Source of the DNA: Adenanthera pavonina
Taxonomy: Eukaryota; Streptophyta; Magnoliopsida; Fabales; Fabaceae
Assembly: GCA_026686845.1 (NCBI GenBank)
Contig: JAIVEN010000010.1
Span: 38,414,001-38,478,000, forward strand
DNA: 64,000 bases
Direction: 5' to 3'
Numbering within the stretch: position 1 is the first letter of the stretch; the number at the start of each line of letters is the position of its first letter. A program made the translations under genes and the position numbers. Below, one piece after another: positions 22,701-34,800 of this stretch. The notes below the pieces were generated by a model. The model made no database searches and was not told the DNA's origin. It worked only from the letters and a program-made list of their open reading frames with translations.

Positions 22701-25700
22701 AATTATTTATGGACTTGAGTAACACTTGTGCAAGTCACAAATTTATACCTAGTTTTTTGTGTCCTGAATTCTAATTTTGTGTATGTTACTTTGATTCAAT
22801 ATCTGTCCCATGAATTCAAACAACTTTTACAAGGATTGGCTATATTGTGTCTGTGGACAATGGACAAGGAGAAAGATCAGTTTTTGGTCAATCTGGATCA
22901 TTTGTTTTGGACTTGGAAGAATTGGCGGAAAATTCTGGTCAGATCATTTGATTTGCACCAAAGAAAAAAAATTAGGGTTTACTTGAATGACCTTCCAAAA
23001 TCGGATTATAGATATTGATTGCTTCAACTTGCATCATGCCTGTGTGAAAAGTGATACATGTTCCTTAATCTATATGACTTCAACTGTTTGACAAAGAATC
23101 AGATGTTTGTGCTTTTGTTATACAGCAAGTTCTGGTGGAGCTGGCAAATGATCCAAAGCTTGTATATCATTGTGGACTGACACCCAGAAAGTTGCCAGTA
23201 AGTTTTCCGGTAATCATTCTAGCAAATCATTTCACTTGCCAGGTCTTCATATTTTATTCTTGTTTCTTTTTATCAGGAATTGGTGGAAAACAATCCCCTT
23301 ATTGCAGTTGAAGTTCTAACTGAGTTGATAAATTCTCCAGAAATTGCAGAGTATGCATCTGTCCATTGATATACTACGTGCTTTCTGTTCTCACATGTGA
23401 TACTCCCGATCTCATTTGTTTTATTTATTTCTTGACTAATCATGTGTACAGATACCTCGCAGTACTCCTTAATATGGACGTGAGTGTTCGTTCTCTGGAA
23501 CTCGTGAACAGGCTTGCAACAACAGTTGAACTTCCTGCTAAGTTCATTCAAAAGTACATAACTAATTGTATGTCATCCTGTGCGACCATCAAGGTACCGC
23601 CATGAACTTTTCATTTTCTGCATAACCTAAACACTGATTTTGCACAAAAAATATATTCTGTATCCTGAATCTGACATACTGATTTGCTAGTTTTGAGTAA
23701 TTGGGATCCTGCTCTGTTCTTAAATGTTGGTAGATTATGTAAGAATATGAGAATGGGTTAACGGCATCCTGTTTTGCTTATCTTGCAAATAGCACTAGCA
23801 AGTTCTATAGAGAGGTTGTTATAATGGACAGAGTGCTTGCTGTATTCTTGATGCATGAAAGTTACTATGCCACACTGGTAGAGTACCACAAGGCCATGCT
23901 GCAAATCCCTAGTTGTAATTGCCATAACTTGCTATGTAGTTTAATCTTGCAACTATAAGGTTGTTTTTGTATCGTTAGATGCCTTATTTGATAGGCGTTT
24001 ATTTATGGCCTCCCTTTGGTGTTTTGCTCGTAATTTGTTTTGGGGCATTTCTCTGAATAAGTTTCTAATCATCAAGATCCTGACCTGATGTCCCATATTC
24101 TAATATCTGCTCAATAGGTTTCTAAGTACTTGTAAAATTAAATGCATCACCCACATACCAAATATCACCTAGGGTTGATCATAAAGGTTAATGGAAACTT
24201 GACTTACCATATTTTAAAGGGGAAATTGGTACTTTTGGGATGTATTTTTTAGAGTATATTTTTAAAAGGGTCAAAAAATGGGTTCACATTTAATTGTTGA
24301 TAAATTTAACTCTATGAATCAAATGAGTGAAGAGTAACTCAATTGAGTTAGTGGGTTCAATTCTGATTTGAATTAACGATGTCTTGTCCATGGTTTTTCT
24401 TTCTGTAAATCCAAATGATTAGGGAGTCCCAAATATTGTTAATAGTAATTAATTTTGAATTGAGTTCCAGCCTCCCCATGTTGTGTTTAAAAACTGGCCC
24501 TCTGCTGGACAGTTGTGTGGCAAGTTGAGTCTCATGATGACGTTTATCACTTGTGTACTTTCTGTTTGAACATTTTATACAGCATTGATTGATGAAATAT
24601 TCATGAGGAACTTTCACAAAAGAGTAAATAATTGTTGGGCTTGATGCTTTTGGAAATGGGTTTGTGTTTTGTTATTGTGCATGCCTTTATATTATAAAGT
24701 TTTGCAGTTTTACTTTATTTTTATTTTGCAATGATGTACTGCATCCATAGGAGTTGTATCCATAGAAAGATGCAGGCTCAATTATTCTCCCTTCTTCTAT
24801 CTCTGCACTTTGTAAGTATTTTGTGGGCAGGGTGCTGTCTATTAAATTTGTGACACTAATACACATTTAAAATCTACTCTTTATCCCAGGAGAAGTACGT
24901 GCAGAACAGGGCTGTGAGGGTTGTTTGCGTTTTTCTACAGAGCCTTATTCGAAATAACATAATTAATGGTAAGTTTACTCAGTTTTGCACAAAAATATAT
25001 TTCATTAAAGCAATTTAAGTATAAATGTTACGTGGCATTAGTTAGGATTGGTTAGTTGTTAGTGGAAGCTGTTAAGAAATAACAGTATAAACAGAACTGT
25101 GATTTTGTTCCACTGGCATCTTATCAAATTTTCATTGACTGAGGCAATGGCAATGGTTACCTTGCACATTGATCCTTTCTCCACCCTGACACATCTTTAA
25201 GGAACTCTTCTTAAACTTGCAAAGATGTATGATTTCGTGCAAGAATCGTGGATTAGCTTGAGCCTTGGGGACTTGCTGTTCTTTATAACAGAATGTTTTC
25301 TTTCTGTTTTTGTTAATCAGAGAACGTGTGTTACAGTAAAACTTGATCGTACATGTAGCTTATCAATTATCAACAAGCCATCATTGGATTATTGTTATCA
25401 TTTTGTTCAATTAATATTTCTGTTGTCTGCATGTGTATTTTGATACATTGCTGTGCTAGGCTGAGTCATGAGAACAAAATTTTTCCTCGGTATTTCATGA
25501 TGAATCCTGTTTCATTTATGGGGCATCATGATATGAATTAAAGAACAATGTCCGTTGGGTAGAACACATCTGTGATAGAGCACAATTGCAGAGGGAGTTT
25601 TAAAAGGAAAGAGATTTGTCTTCTTGGCAAGAATTTTGAGTACTAGGGTTATTGTGTTGAGATTGAATAAATAATTTTAGATTATTTGGTTTTATTATAA

Positions 25701-25904
25701 TTGCTTCATTTTTATTGTTGTTTAAAACAAAGCTTTCATTCGCAATGTGTATAAAGGAATGGGTTAATTTTGTTAAACGCTGAACTCAACCATAACGTGG
25801 TCTCCTTTGATAGATTGTTTTATTTGCTTTAGCTAAGTTAAGCTCTTGGCCGTCCAAACTTTTTTGTGCATTCTTTTGCTTTCTTTGGATTCAGGGTTGA
25901 TTTG

Positions 25905-25946
<42 letters not shown>

Positions 25947-26125
25947 TTTATTGTACTGGTGCGTTGAACGGAAAGTGAATTTAGCACCATCTTACTGATT
26001 CTGGAAAATGATCCCATCTTGCTGCAGTGAAAGACCTTTTCGTTGACATTCAAGCCTTCTGCATTGAGTTTTCAAGGATCAGAGAGGCAGCTGCATTGTT
26101 TAGGCTTCTTAAGTTAGTGGAATGA
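19793..26125 (+). CDS. Chimeric gene: six-segment membrane domain + repeated-exon linker + CNOT11 C-terminal domain
   Basis: Exons: 19793-20386, 20498-20602, 20697-20795, then 20879-21000 or 21661-21836, then 22573-22639, 23126-23197, 23277-23350, 23452-23593, 24890-24968, 26028-26125. All junctions are GT-AG and phases agree; the product is 483 or 501 residues depending on the fourth exon. Exon 1 (198 codons) has about six hydrophobic segments (near residues 17-35, 45-66, 78-94, 103-118, 127-143, 150-165) and no cleavable signal peptide I can see; its family is not recognised. Exons 2 and 3 are paralogues (VSGESIA, ..SSxxFQA). From 22573 the frame is CNOT11. The ATG is chosen because it aligns with the ATG of the 60.7 kb copy. 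If exon 1 reads through its donor it stops at 20437 after 214 residues. Whether membrane and CNOT11 parts share one mRNA is inferred from phase only. Confidence 0.65.
20498..20795 (+). CDS. Linker exons 2 and 3, a tandem exon duplication
   Basis: Exon 2 (20498-20602, 35 codons) and exon 3 (20697-20795, 33 codons) are both phase 0/0. They share the core VSGESIA, D/H-EQNGE and a serine-rich end closing in FQA right before the donor. The introns after each carry the same sequence, so an exon-intron unit was duplicated. Relatives with the FQA end occur at 9511-9565, 40865-40972, 45654-45708, 61434-61538 and 61633-61731. Confidence 0.7.
20879..21000 (+). CDS. Linker exon 4 (EQSNQD type), phase 0/2
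   Basis: 122 bp, acceptor 'ttttgtag', donor 'aag|gtcctactctt'. Reads EQSNQDNVSS to GESLR. Relatives: 9654-9778, 11362-11492, 41899-42022, 45793-45914, 56551-56676, 61820-61941. Nearly all keep the donor context 'aaggtcctactcttaaaca'. It splices in frame to the CNOT11 exon at 22573, but not into exon 5. Confidence 0.65.
21661..21836 (+). CDS. Linker exon 5 (EEEDKW type), phase 0/2
   Basis: 176 bp, acceptor 'gtcttgcag', donor 'ccccaag|gtc'. Reads EEEDKWNSKC, VPTRNRFDCL, then acidic DQEDDASS and PPQSPR. It has the same phases as exon 4, so either one joins exon 3 to the CNOT11 exon, but using both shifts the frame into an early stop in the CNOT11 exon. Intact relative at 62602-62777; altered relatives at 42826-43083 and, for the first bases only, 11116-11173. 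Confidence 0.65.
22573..26125 (+). CDS. CNOT11: CNOT11 (CCR4-NOT complex subunit 11) C-terminal domain exons
   Basis: Six exons encode the conserved C-terminal CNOT11 domain: AARDLIAKALEGPL (22573-22639), QVLVELANDPKLVYHCGLTP (23126-23197), LVENNPLIAVEVL (23277-23350), LVNRLATTVELP and YITNCMSSC (23452-23593), VQNRAVRVVCVFLQSLIRNN (24890-24968), then IQAFCIEFSRIREAAALFRL ending KLVE and stop (26028-26125). CNOT11 is a scaffold subunit of the CCR4-NOT deadenylase that binds CNOT10 in animals; the complex shortens mRNA poly(A) tails in the cytoplasm. Only this C-terminal part is present; the usual N-terminal half is replaced by the membrane and linker exons. The tail residues differ more than I expect from an orthologue (for example SVRSLELVNRL), which suggests relaxed or altered constraint in a duplicated copy. 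Confidence 0.85.
25904..25944. repeat. (ATT)n microsatellite in the last CNOT11 intron
   Basis: About 13 uninterrupted 'att' units shortly before the final exon. Confidence 0.9.
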
Positions 26126-26893
26126 TTTGTGACCTCCCTAATCTTCCTTCCCCCTTCAAGTATCTTTTCTGTTATAGATAATTATGTGTAGCATACTTAG
26201 ATCTTTAGCGCTGGGTTCACTCCTCACATTTTCAATTATGGACAATAAAAGAGATATCTCATGACAGTCTTCAGTCCGTTGACTCTCAACCTTATTTCTA
26301 ACTTTATCATCCATAGTTCTAATTATAGGGAGTTGGGAAAGGTGGAGTTCTTTTCTTCTTGGAAGCTCCTAAGGTTAGCTGCATTATTCAATTATAAGAG
26401 ATACAGTTGGAAATTATGAGCATACCACAGATTTGATGATTCATTATATACACACTATTGTTGGATCCATGAAGATAAAGAATGGACCTCCGGAACATCC
26501 GATAAAATTGAAATGATATAAAGAAAAGAAAAAATGAAGATGAAGGAATTATGTAAGGGTGAGTTAAAAATGTGCTGGCTAACAGATTTCTATTTCTTTC
26601 AGAAAAGATGTTTTGTTAACAAAAGAGCAGAAAGGGGATCGTCTGAATTTTTTTTAGTAGACATTAAATTTTAATTCTTTTTTGATTAAATTTTTTAAGG
26701 CCCCAATTGGATGAGAATGAAATGGAAATAGGCATGGAAAACATATGTTTGGTAAATGTAGGAATGGAAACAAAATATCTAGAGTGATTGGAGATAATTG
26801 GAAGTGAGAAGACTAATGTCTAGGTAACCAACCCCTTCCTGTTGGATGACCCGCAATTTGAGACCATCTATTGTGTCCATCACTTGACATAAA

Positions 26894-26924
<31 letters not shown>

Positions 26925-28062
26925 GTATATATTAACTGGGATTCCTTTAAATGATCCAATATCCTCACTCATTCGGTGACTGATAAAAGTGTCATAAATG
27001 ATAATGAGAAATGTCAACTAGTACCTCTTTCCCCAGCAAGAAAGGAGTTCGAGAATCAATTTCTATTTTTGGGGTTTGATATTTCCACATCGAACATTAT
27101 GACGCAAGTAGTTTAGCCATCTTAATCTCCAACTCTTGCCCGTTCTATTCAGACTTTAGCTTTTGAATTGCAAAATCCTTGTGAGAAATAATGATATCCA
27201 ATTCCGTCTTATTTCAAACAATAAACTGTACATGTGATGATGGATTGCAAAAGCCCTTAAAGCTTGATCCAAGAGAGACATATTTGTGCAGTGAAACAGA
27301 GTAGTTACCTACAGCGACCTTCATCGTGAGCAGCTATGTAATTGGCCAGAATGGTGTCCTCTTGGCATCCATAGCTCCTTCCCCGAAACCTGGTTGGGCC
27401 ACTCATTATAAGGGGGACTTTGAAAAGACAAACTCACTAGAAAGTCAACGGAAGATAAGGTAGATTGACCGATAGCCATGCGAGTCGAAAAGAATATAGT
27501 AGCACACTCAATTCACTCAATCTATAATGTGACTATCTTTCCATTCCTCTCCACAAACAGCTACTGTTCATTCTCGGTCTCTATACCAATTTTTACCCCC
27601 TAGGTTACCAATGAGAAGATGAAAAGAAGACGGAAAAGATCAAGAGGAGACAAGGAAGACAAAGCAGATGAGAAAGAATCAACCCACCTGACTTAATGGA
27701 GAAACCAAAACCAACTCCAAACCAACAAGGCGAAGTCGAAAAGAAGGCATCATCATTCTTCGGGCAAGAATTTATTTTCATTATATAATAGTGCATGTTA
27801 TTAATTACCCATTTCTGTAGAAAAAAATTTCCCCTTACTCAACTCACTTCTTCATGAACTTAACTCACTTCTTGATGAACTTTTTTTTTTGCGATTTTTT
27901 CTCTTTGTAGTTTTAAATTTTTAAATAATTATTGCCCATCAAATTCTAGAAAAAAAAAACTCCCATTCAACTTTGGTTGTTGCTGTCATTTAGATTCTAA
28001 TTATTATTATTTTTCAATTAAGGCAGTTTTTAATCAATTTAATTATAAAATTTAAACATTTT
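26126..28062. other. Intergenic, no gene seen
   Basis: Follows the CNOT11 stop. Contains a (TA)n run at about 26901-26925 after an A-run, and AT-rich stretches. Short frames are not conserved elsewhere in the window. It ends at 'atttt', the target site of the Retand-like element. Confidence 0.6.
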
Positions 28063-28581
28063 TGTTCCGTCAAAAAACCGAGAGACTATTCCACCTGGCC
28101 TTTGTGTAGTGCCATCTCATTTTCTGCTTATCCTCTTTCCTTTTTTATTGACCTTCTCTGACCGTTAAGGTTTTTTCACCTTATCCCTATAATCCCTAAT
28201 TTATCGGGATATTTCATAAATGATCATTATGGAGTATCACGCTCTTTTCGCATGATCCCTGATTTTTCGTCCTGCGGTTATGATTCCGTAACAACTATGA
28301 TTCCATAACTGTTACTCCTAATCTGGTGTTTTTGGGGCAATACAGTTTCCGTGGAAAAACCCGTAGTCGGCTACATGTCCAAGATGTTGTTCAGTCGGAC
28401 GATCATTTGACCCTTTGATTATTCGACCCTATCATTCAATAACCGATGTATTACTCGGCTCGTCGCGCTTAAGCTCGGCCTCCGAATTATAGATCGGTGT
28501 ATATGAGCCCAGAAAGTGAGACAAAGGGGCATCCATCCACCTCGGACTTGTAATCTCGGCATGCTCATTTAGGCCCGCACA
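28063..28581 (-). repeat. 3' LTR of Retand-like copy 1
   Basis: On the plus strand it runs 'tgttccgtcaaaa' to 'ggcccgcaca'. Pairs with 37191-37709, same length, about nine or ten differences by eye. Confidence 0.93.
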
Positions 28582-29065
28582 CTAGCCCCCCGAGCCTCGA
28601 GTCCAATTTGGACAAGAGGGCTCCGAATCACGTGACTGACTAAAGACTAATTTTTTGGAATTTGAATCGTTCCAATCCCCTAGGGCTTCCAAAACCTTTC
28701 CAGAGGCTCTTTGTCGTTTCGGTTTCTGAAACGGTAACGTGCTTACACGTACGGCTACGTGCAGCGTTATTTAATGCTGCGTCTTTTCGTCAGTCGAAGC
28801 ACGTTCCCCAATGGTGACGATTGGCTCCCCAAAGTCATGATTAATCTGCTTGTTTTCGAGAAGGGGTTTTCACTATATACGTGTAGGACTCGAATGTTCA
28901 TCCTTTCACTTTAAACTTCATTTGCTTTTCATCCCTTTCTGAATCTTTCCGTCGTCTCTAACCTCCTTTTTATCGCCCTTTTCGTCTTTTTCCAGGTACG
29001 CCCTCTTCTATACTTCCCCTTTTTTCTCAGTTACTACGCTCTATTCCATATTTTTCTCAATCATT

Positions 29066-31020
29066 ATGAGTTCAAGCCGAGGATCTGAGACATCAGCTGG
29101 GTCGTCCCCTCATCGAATCTTGGTTGAGAGGGAAGTTATAGGCATCGGAGAGGATCCTTCACCATCAAACTCCTCCTTTCCAAGCGGGGAGCTGAATTTT
29201 CGTCTGGCCGACCTCTCGATTGAAAGGGAAGCTTCATCTTCAGCTACTGCTGCGCAAGTAACCGTACCAAACCCGCGAAAAATCACTTCAAGGGTGCGAA
29301 AAGATCCAGTTCCCGACATTCAACTTCCGGGATATTATTGGGTTAAGGGAGAAGTTGGATCTTATCACTCTAAATTTCGGACTGCTGAATCGATCATGGA
29401 AATGAGGAAATCTATCTCTCTGTCTAGCAGACAAACTGAGGAGGCTGTGGTTGCCGAGCCGTGTACAGAAGATGAACACGTTTTTATGTCGGCACAACGA
29501 GGGCAAACACATTTTACTTATATGTATAAAACATTATTTGAGTCACTGGGAGTTGGCCTTCCTTTCTCGGAGTTTGAGTGCGCTGTTTTAAGGGCGTTGA
29601 ACGTCGCTCCGACTCAGCTTCATCCCAACAGCTGGGCGTTTTTAAAGGCTTTCGAAGTCCTGTGCAGAAAACTGAACATGACACCGACCGCTCCAAAATT
29701 TCTCTACTTCTACCAGATCCGATTTGGAAATAAGATCGGCTGGATTTCTCTCAGTGGTATGAATAAAAAGAGAATAATCGGTCCATATACCTCATCCTAC
29801 AAAGACTTCAAAGGAAGTTTCTTTAAGGTGCGCCCGGCCGAGGGTTACTCGGAGATGTTTTTCAACGAGGAGGGACGACCCAGGTTTCCTCTATACTGGA
29901 CTCGGACTCCGATCAAATTCCAGTCTTGATGCTATGAGGATATGTCGGCATCCGAAAAAGCGGATGTCGACAAGTTAAATAAATTACCTCGGCCCTTGAA
30001 CTGTAAAATCTTACATAGACTCCCTTATTCTTCAACTCCTAATAAAGATCTTTCACGTGAGTGCTAAGCTTCTTTTTTCTTATGCTGCCATACTTGTCTG
30101 AGTTTTTAATACATACTTTCTACTCTGCAGTGGTGATGGGGAAGTTCAACTGGCGATCAATAAAGAACATGGCCCCATCAGCAGGACCTTCTACCGAGAA
30201 CTTACAGACTCGCCCTGATAAAGAGAAGAGAGGGCATGCCGAGATAATGACAACACCGGAAGTTGTGGAAATCACCTCCTCTCCACACAGCCCCCCAAGC
30301 AAACGCGCTCGGCTTCCGACCACCGACGAGGAGCCTGTTTCTTCAATTCGCTCACCTCTCCTTCCGTCTCCCATTAGACGCTCACCTTCGAGCATTGATC
30401 CGAACATTGCCAGGTTTTTTGGGAGCGGCATCCAGGAAGTTGGGGACAAAGAAGCTTTGCAACGATTGGGTCCCAAGGCTGTTTTGGATTCTATGTCAGC
30501 TATGTGCCTGCGTGCTGCTAACATGGCCTCGTTTTGTGGGGAGGAATTTGAGGAAAGCGACCGCCGTCTGAAAGCTGCTAAGGCCGAGCTTCTGGAAGTA
30601 ACCAACGCGAAGGATAAGGCTTCCTCGGAGCTTGCCGAAGCTTCAAAGTCTCAAGCAGCTCTTCTTCGGCAGGTAGAAGAACTAAAAGGGTCCCTTGCTG
30701 CTGCCGAGATGAAACTGCAAGTAGTTGAAAAAGAGCGGGATGCCCTGACGACTGAGGTTGCTTGGGCAAAGAGCGTTGAAGCCGAATCCTCGGCCCTTGC
30801 TGCTAATTTGCAGAAAGACTTGGAACAAGCTAAGAAAAAACAGGCCGAGCTTGAGGCTGACGTTCAGAAAGCCGTGCAACAAATAATGAAGGAGCACATA
30901 GAGGGCTTCCATAAAGCACTTCGTCAGGTGCATCTTTTCCTGCCGAAAATTGAGCTCTCGGCATTTGATGTAAATAAAGAAGTCAAAGATGGTATGCTTG
31001 TAGACGAGGAAGAATTGTAG
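29066..31020 (+). pseudogene. Antisense gene of Retand-like copy 1 (two exons)
   Basis: It lies opposite to gag-pol. Exon 1 begins at the ATG at 29066 (MSSSRGSETSAGSS), has a serine-rich start and a conserved middle (FTYMYKTLFESLGVGLPFSE, then LHPNSWAFLKAFEVLC) that resembles the 'putative gypsy type transposon' (Transposase_28) domain. A 74-bp intron with clean borders (ttcac|gtgagt at 30056/30057, ctctgcag at 30130) leads to exon 2 (30131-31020): a basic, proline-rich stretch, then about 150 residues of heptad-like coiled coil (EELKGSLAAAEMKLQVVEKE) and an acidic end (VDEEEL). A TGA at 29927-29929 interrupts exon 1 where copy 2 has a tryptophan codon. The role of such antisense genes is unknown. 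Confidence 0.65.
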
Positions 31021-31185
31021 GATATTCCTACAGCTTCGGACTGCCCATCTTCTTGACTGTCTATTTCTTTTCTTTACTTTGATGTATTGTTCAGACTTAT
31101 TTCTAAGCAATGATAACAATCTTTTGCCGGTTCCTGACGACCTGACCGCTTTCAAAAAAGTTTAACATAATCCCGCAGTTCGTTC

Positions 31186-31727
31186 TCGACTAAGATTTAA
31201 TTTATCCTCAGTTCATTTTCGGCCGAGTTTACGATAGAAACCTTGGTTCATACTTGACCAAGTTTCAATTCGCCGGTTCACACTTGACCGAGTCTTTAAC
31301 AAAAATTTGGTTCAAACTTGACCAAATTTTATTAGAATGCTCGGTTCATACTTGACCGATTTTTGAACAAATTTTTGGTTCAGACTTGACCAAATTTAAT
31401 TCGAATGCTCGGTTCATACTTGACCGAATTTTCATTTCCTCGATTCACACTTGACCGAGTATTGGTTGTAGACCTCGGTTCATACTTGACCGAATTTTCA
31501 TTTCCTCGATTCACACTTGACCGAGTATTGGTTGTAGACCTCGGTTCATACTTGACCGAATTTTCATTTCCTCGATTCACACTTGACCGAGTATTGGTTG
31601 TAGACCTCGGTTCATACTTGACCGAATTTTCATTTCCTCGATTCACACTTGACCGAGTATTAGTTGTAGACCTCGGTTCATACTTGACCTAATTTTCATT
31701 TCCTCGATTCACACTTGACCGAGGCTA
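31186..31727. repeat. TTGACC-rich tandem array, 66-bp units, copy 1
   Basis: From about 31417 a 66-bp unit repeats about four times nearly exactly; each unit holds two half-units built on 'ggttcatacttgaccga' and 'gattcacacttgaccga'. More diverged half-units precede it. I count 15 TTGACC hexamers, the core of the W-box bound by WRKY factors. Because 66 is a multiple of three, the array is open in frames on both strands, but these are not genes. It lies between the antisense gene and the end of pol, as in Retand-like elements. Confidence 0.85.
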
Positions 31728-31877
31728 ATAAACATAACCATGAAAAAGAATTTCCCTTTATTAAAACAGATAGGCGTGCCTCGTTAAAACCTTCTCGGCC
31801 AAAACCCTCTTTTGCATATTTTGGGACAAAAGACCGAGTTAGGAAAAAGAGTACATCACCTTCCTTGTATACATCAA

Positions 31878-34800
31878 CTAACTGAAATAATTTTTGAGGT
31901 GAGAAGCATTCCATGTCCTAGGGATTGCTTCTCCTGACAGCTTTTCTAACCTATATGCTCCATTGCCCAACGCTTCAGTAACTCGGTAAGGTCCTTCCCA
32001 ATTTGCAGCTAGCTTTCCCTCACCGATGTTCTTCCTTGCTTCACTCTGCTTTCTCCAGACGAGATCTCCAGTAACAAAACTCCTTGGCTTAAGCCGAGAA
32101 TTATAACGCCGAGCTGCTCTTTGCTTACAAGCTTCTTCCTGTATACGTGCGTTTTCCCTGACCTCTTCGGATAGATCTAGTTCAACTTCCATGCTTTCCT
32201 GATTCATATGTTGGTCGGGAAGTATTCGTCTAAAGGACGGCTCTCCTACTTCCACCGGGATCATTGCGTCTGCTCCAAAAGTCAACCTAAAAGGAGTTTC
32301 TTTGGTGCTTGACTGAGGAGTGCAACGATAGGCCCAGAGGATGCTTGGTAATTCCTCGGCCCAAGCCCCCTTCGCTCTTCCCAATCTCTTCTTGAGTTCT
32401 CCGAGGATAACCTTGTTTGCCGCTTCTGCCTGCCCGTTGGTTTGGGGATGCTCGACTGAAGACACTCGATGCTTAATACCGAGCTGTTCATAGAATTGCT
32501 TCAGGTTTCTATCAACAAACTGCCTTCCATTATCCGTAACTACCGAGTGAGGAATCCCATACCGACAGATAATATTCCTCCATACAAATTTCTGTACTTG
32601 CTGTGTCGTGATCTTAGCTAACGATTCCGCCTCAATCCATTTAGTGAAGTAGTCTATGCCCACTAGTAAGAACTTGACCTGCCCTTTACCCATCAGGAAA
32701 GGTCCAAGAATATCCATTCCCCAGACCATGAATGGCCACGGAGACATCATTGTGTGCAATTCTTCCGGCGGTGCATGGCGCAGACTACCAAACCTTTGGC
32801 ACTCATTACACTTCTTACTATACTCGGTACAATCAGCTCGCATAGTGGGCCAATAATAACCGGCCCGGATTACTCTTGCTGCCATAGATCTTCCACCAGT
32901 ATGCATCCCACACACTCTTTCATGGATTTCACTCATAACATAGTTAGCCTGTTCAGGAGAGAGGCATTTTAAGAGGGGAGTTGAGAATCCTCGCCTGTAT
33001 AAGTCTCCTCCCATTATTATGTAATGGGAAGATTTCATCTTCAACCTCCTTGCTTCATTCTGGTTGCTGGGTAAGGTCCCTTCCGCTAGATAGTTCCAAA
33101 TAGGGGTCATCCAGTCCCGATCCACGTTGTCTCCGATCATAACTTCATCAAGATCGATACTGGGCTGATGTATTATTTTCCTGATGATCATCTCATGTTG
33201 TCCGAGCTTTTTGACATTAGCCAATCTGGACAGCAGGTCAGCTCGAGAGTTCTCCTCTCTTGGAATGTGCTCAATCGCAAATTCTTCAAAGCATTCTTCC
33301 AATCGTTTTACCTTGTCCAAGTACTTTGCCAGCTGTGGATCTTTAGCCTGATAAGCCCCCGAGACTTGTTCAGAAACCAACTGTGAGTCACTCCGACACC
33401 TAACTTGCCTCGCTCCCACTTCTTTAGCTAGTTTTAACCCGGCAATAAGAGCTTCGTATTCGGCCTGGTTGTTGGTGACTGAGAAGTCGATTTTAAGAGA
33501 CTGTTCCAAAATTAGTCCACCAGGACCTTCCAGAATGATTCCCGCACCGCTCCCTTTAGTGTTAGAGGAGCCATCTACATAAAGTGTCCATCGGACCCCG
33601 TCTTTGGAATCGACGGATGAAGTAAGTTCGGCGACAAAATCAGACAAACATTGCGCCTTAATTGGCCCTCTAGGCTCGTATCTTATACCAAACTCTGACA
33701 ACTCGACTGACCACGAGATCATTCGTCCGGCTAATTCGGGTTTCCTCAAGACTTGCTTTACAGGGTGGTCGGTTTTCACAATAACCTCATGACTTTGAAA
33801 ATAAGGTCGTAACCTTCTCGCCGATGTGACCAGAGTCAGGGCTAACTTTTCAATAGTCTGATACCTCGTTTCAGCGTCGTGCAGTATTCGGCTGATGAAG
33901 TATACCGGTATCTGCTGCCTGCCCATTTCTTGTACCATCACCGAGCTAATTGCATGTTCGGTCACCGACATATACAATAGTAATTCTTTGTTGGGAGTCG
34001 GCCGATTAAGTATCGGTGGTGCCGAGAAGAAGCCTTTGAAATTCTGAAACGCCTGCTCGCATTCCTCATTCCACTCGTACCGCGCGGCCTTTTTAAGCAA
34101 CTTGAAGAACGGCCTAGCTTTCTCCGCTAGCCTCGGTATAAAGCGTGATAGTGATGCTAGTCGCCCCGTCAGTTTCTGCACTTCTTTTATGTTTTGGGGG
34201 CTTCTCATGTCAATAATAGCTCGGCATTTGTCGGGATTGGCTTCAATACCCCGATGTGTTAACATGAATCCTAAGAATTTCCCCCCGTTAACTCCGAATA
34301 CGCATTTCTCAGGATTTAACCTCATGTTGTACTTCTGTATTCTTCCGAACACCTCTCCAAGGTCGGCAGCATGCTTGGAGGGATCTTCGGACTTCACTAC
34401 CATGTCGTCAACATATACTTCCAGGTTTCTTCCAATCTGTTCCTGAAATATTTTATCCATCAACCGTTGGTAAGTAGCCCCAGCATTCTTCAGTCCAAAC
34501 GACATCACCTGATAACAATAATTAGCGTCCTTAGTCATGAACGCGGTTTTCTCCTCGTCAGGGGGGTACATCCTTATCTAATTGTACTCGGAGTAGGCAT
34601 CCAGAAAACTGAGTAGGCCACATCCTGATGCTCCATCTACAAGCCGATCTATGCTCGGGAGGGGGTATGTATCTTTCGGGCATGACTTGTTTAGGTCGGT
34701 ATAATCCGTGCACATTCTCCACCTTCCATTAGCCTTCTTAACGAGCACCACATTGGCCAACCACGTTGTATATTCAATTTCTCGGATGAACCCAACATCA

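Noticed and set aside
22728..23018. 96-codon plus-strand frame between the first two CNOT11 exons
   Set aside because: It lies wholly inside an intron whose borders are supported by CNOT11 continuity, and its residues show no family signal.
30120..30605. 161-codon minus-strand frame opposite the coiled-coil exon
   Set aside because: It mirrors the antisense gene and only part of it recurs in the paralogous element; coding bias explains the open frame.
31380..31692. Repeat-protein-like frames on both strands
   Set aside because: They are only the 66-bp tandem array read in frame; a unit length divisible by three keeps both strands open by chance.
31186..31727. CRISPR-like array
   Set aside because: Units are adjacent tandem repeats without unique spacers, inside a plant retrotransposon.
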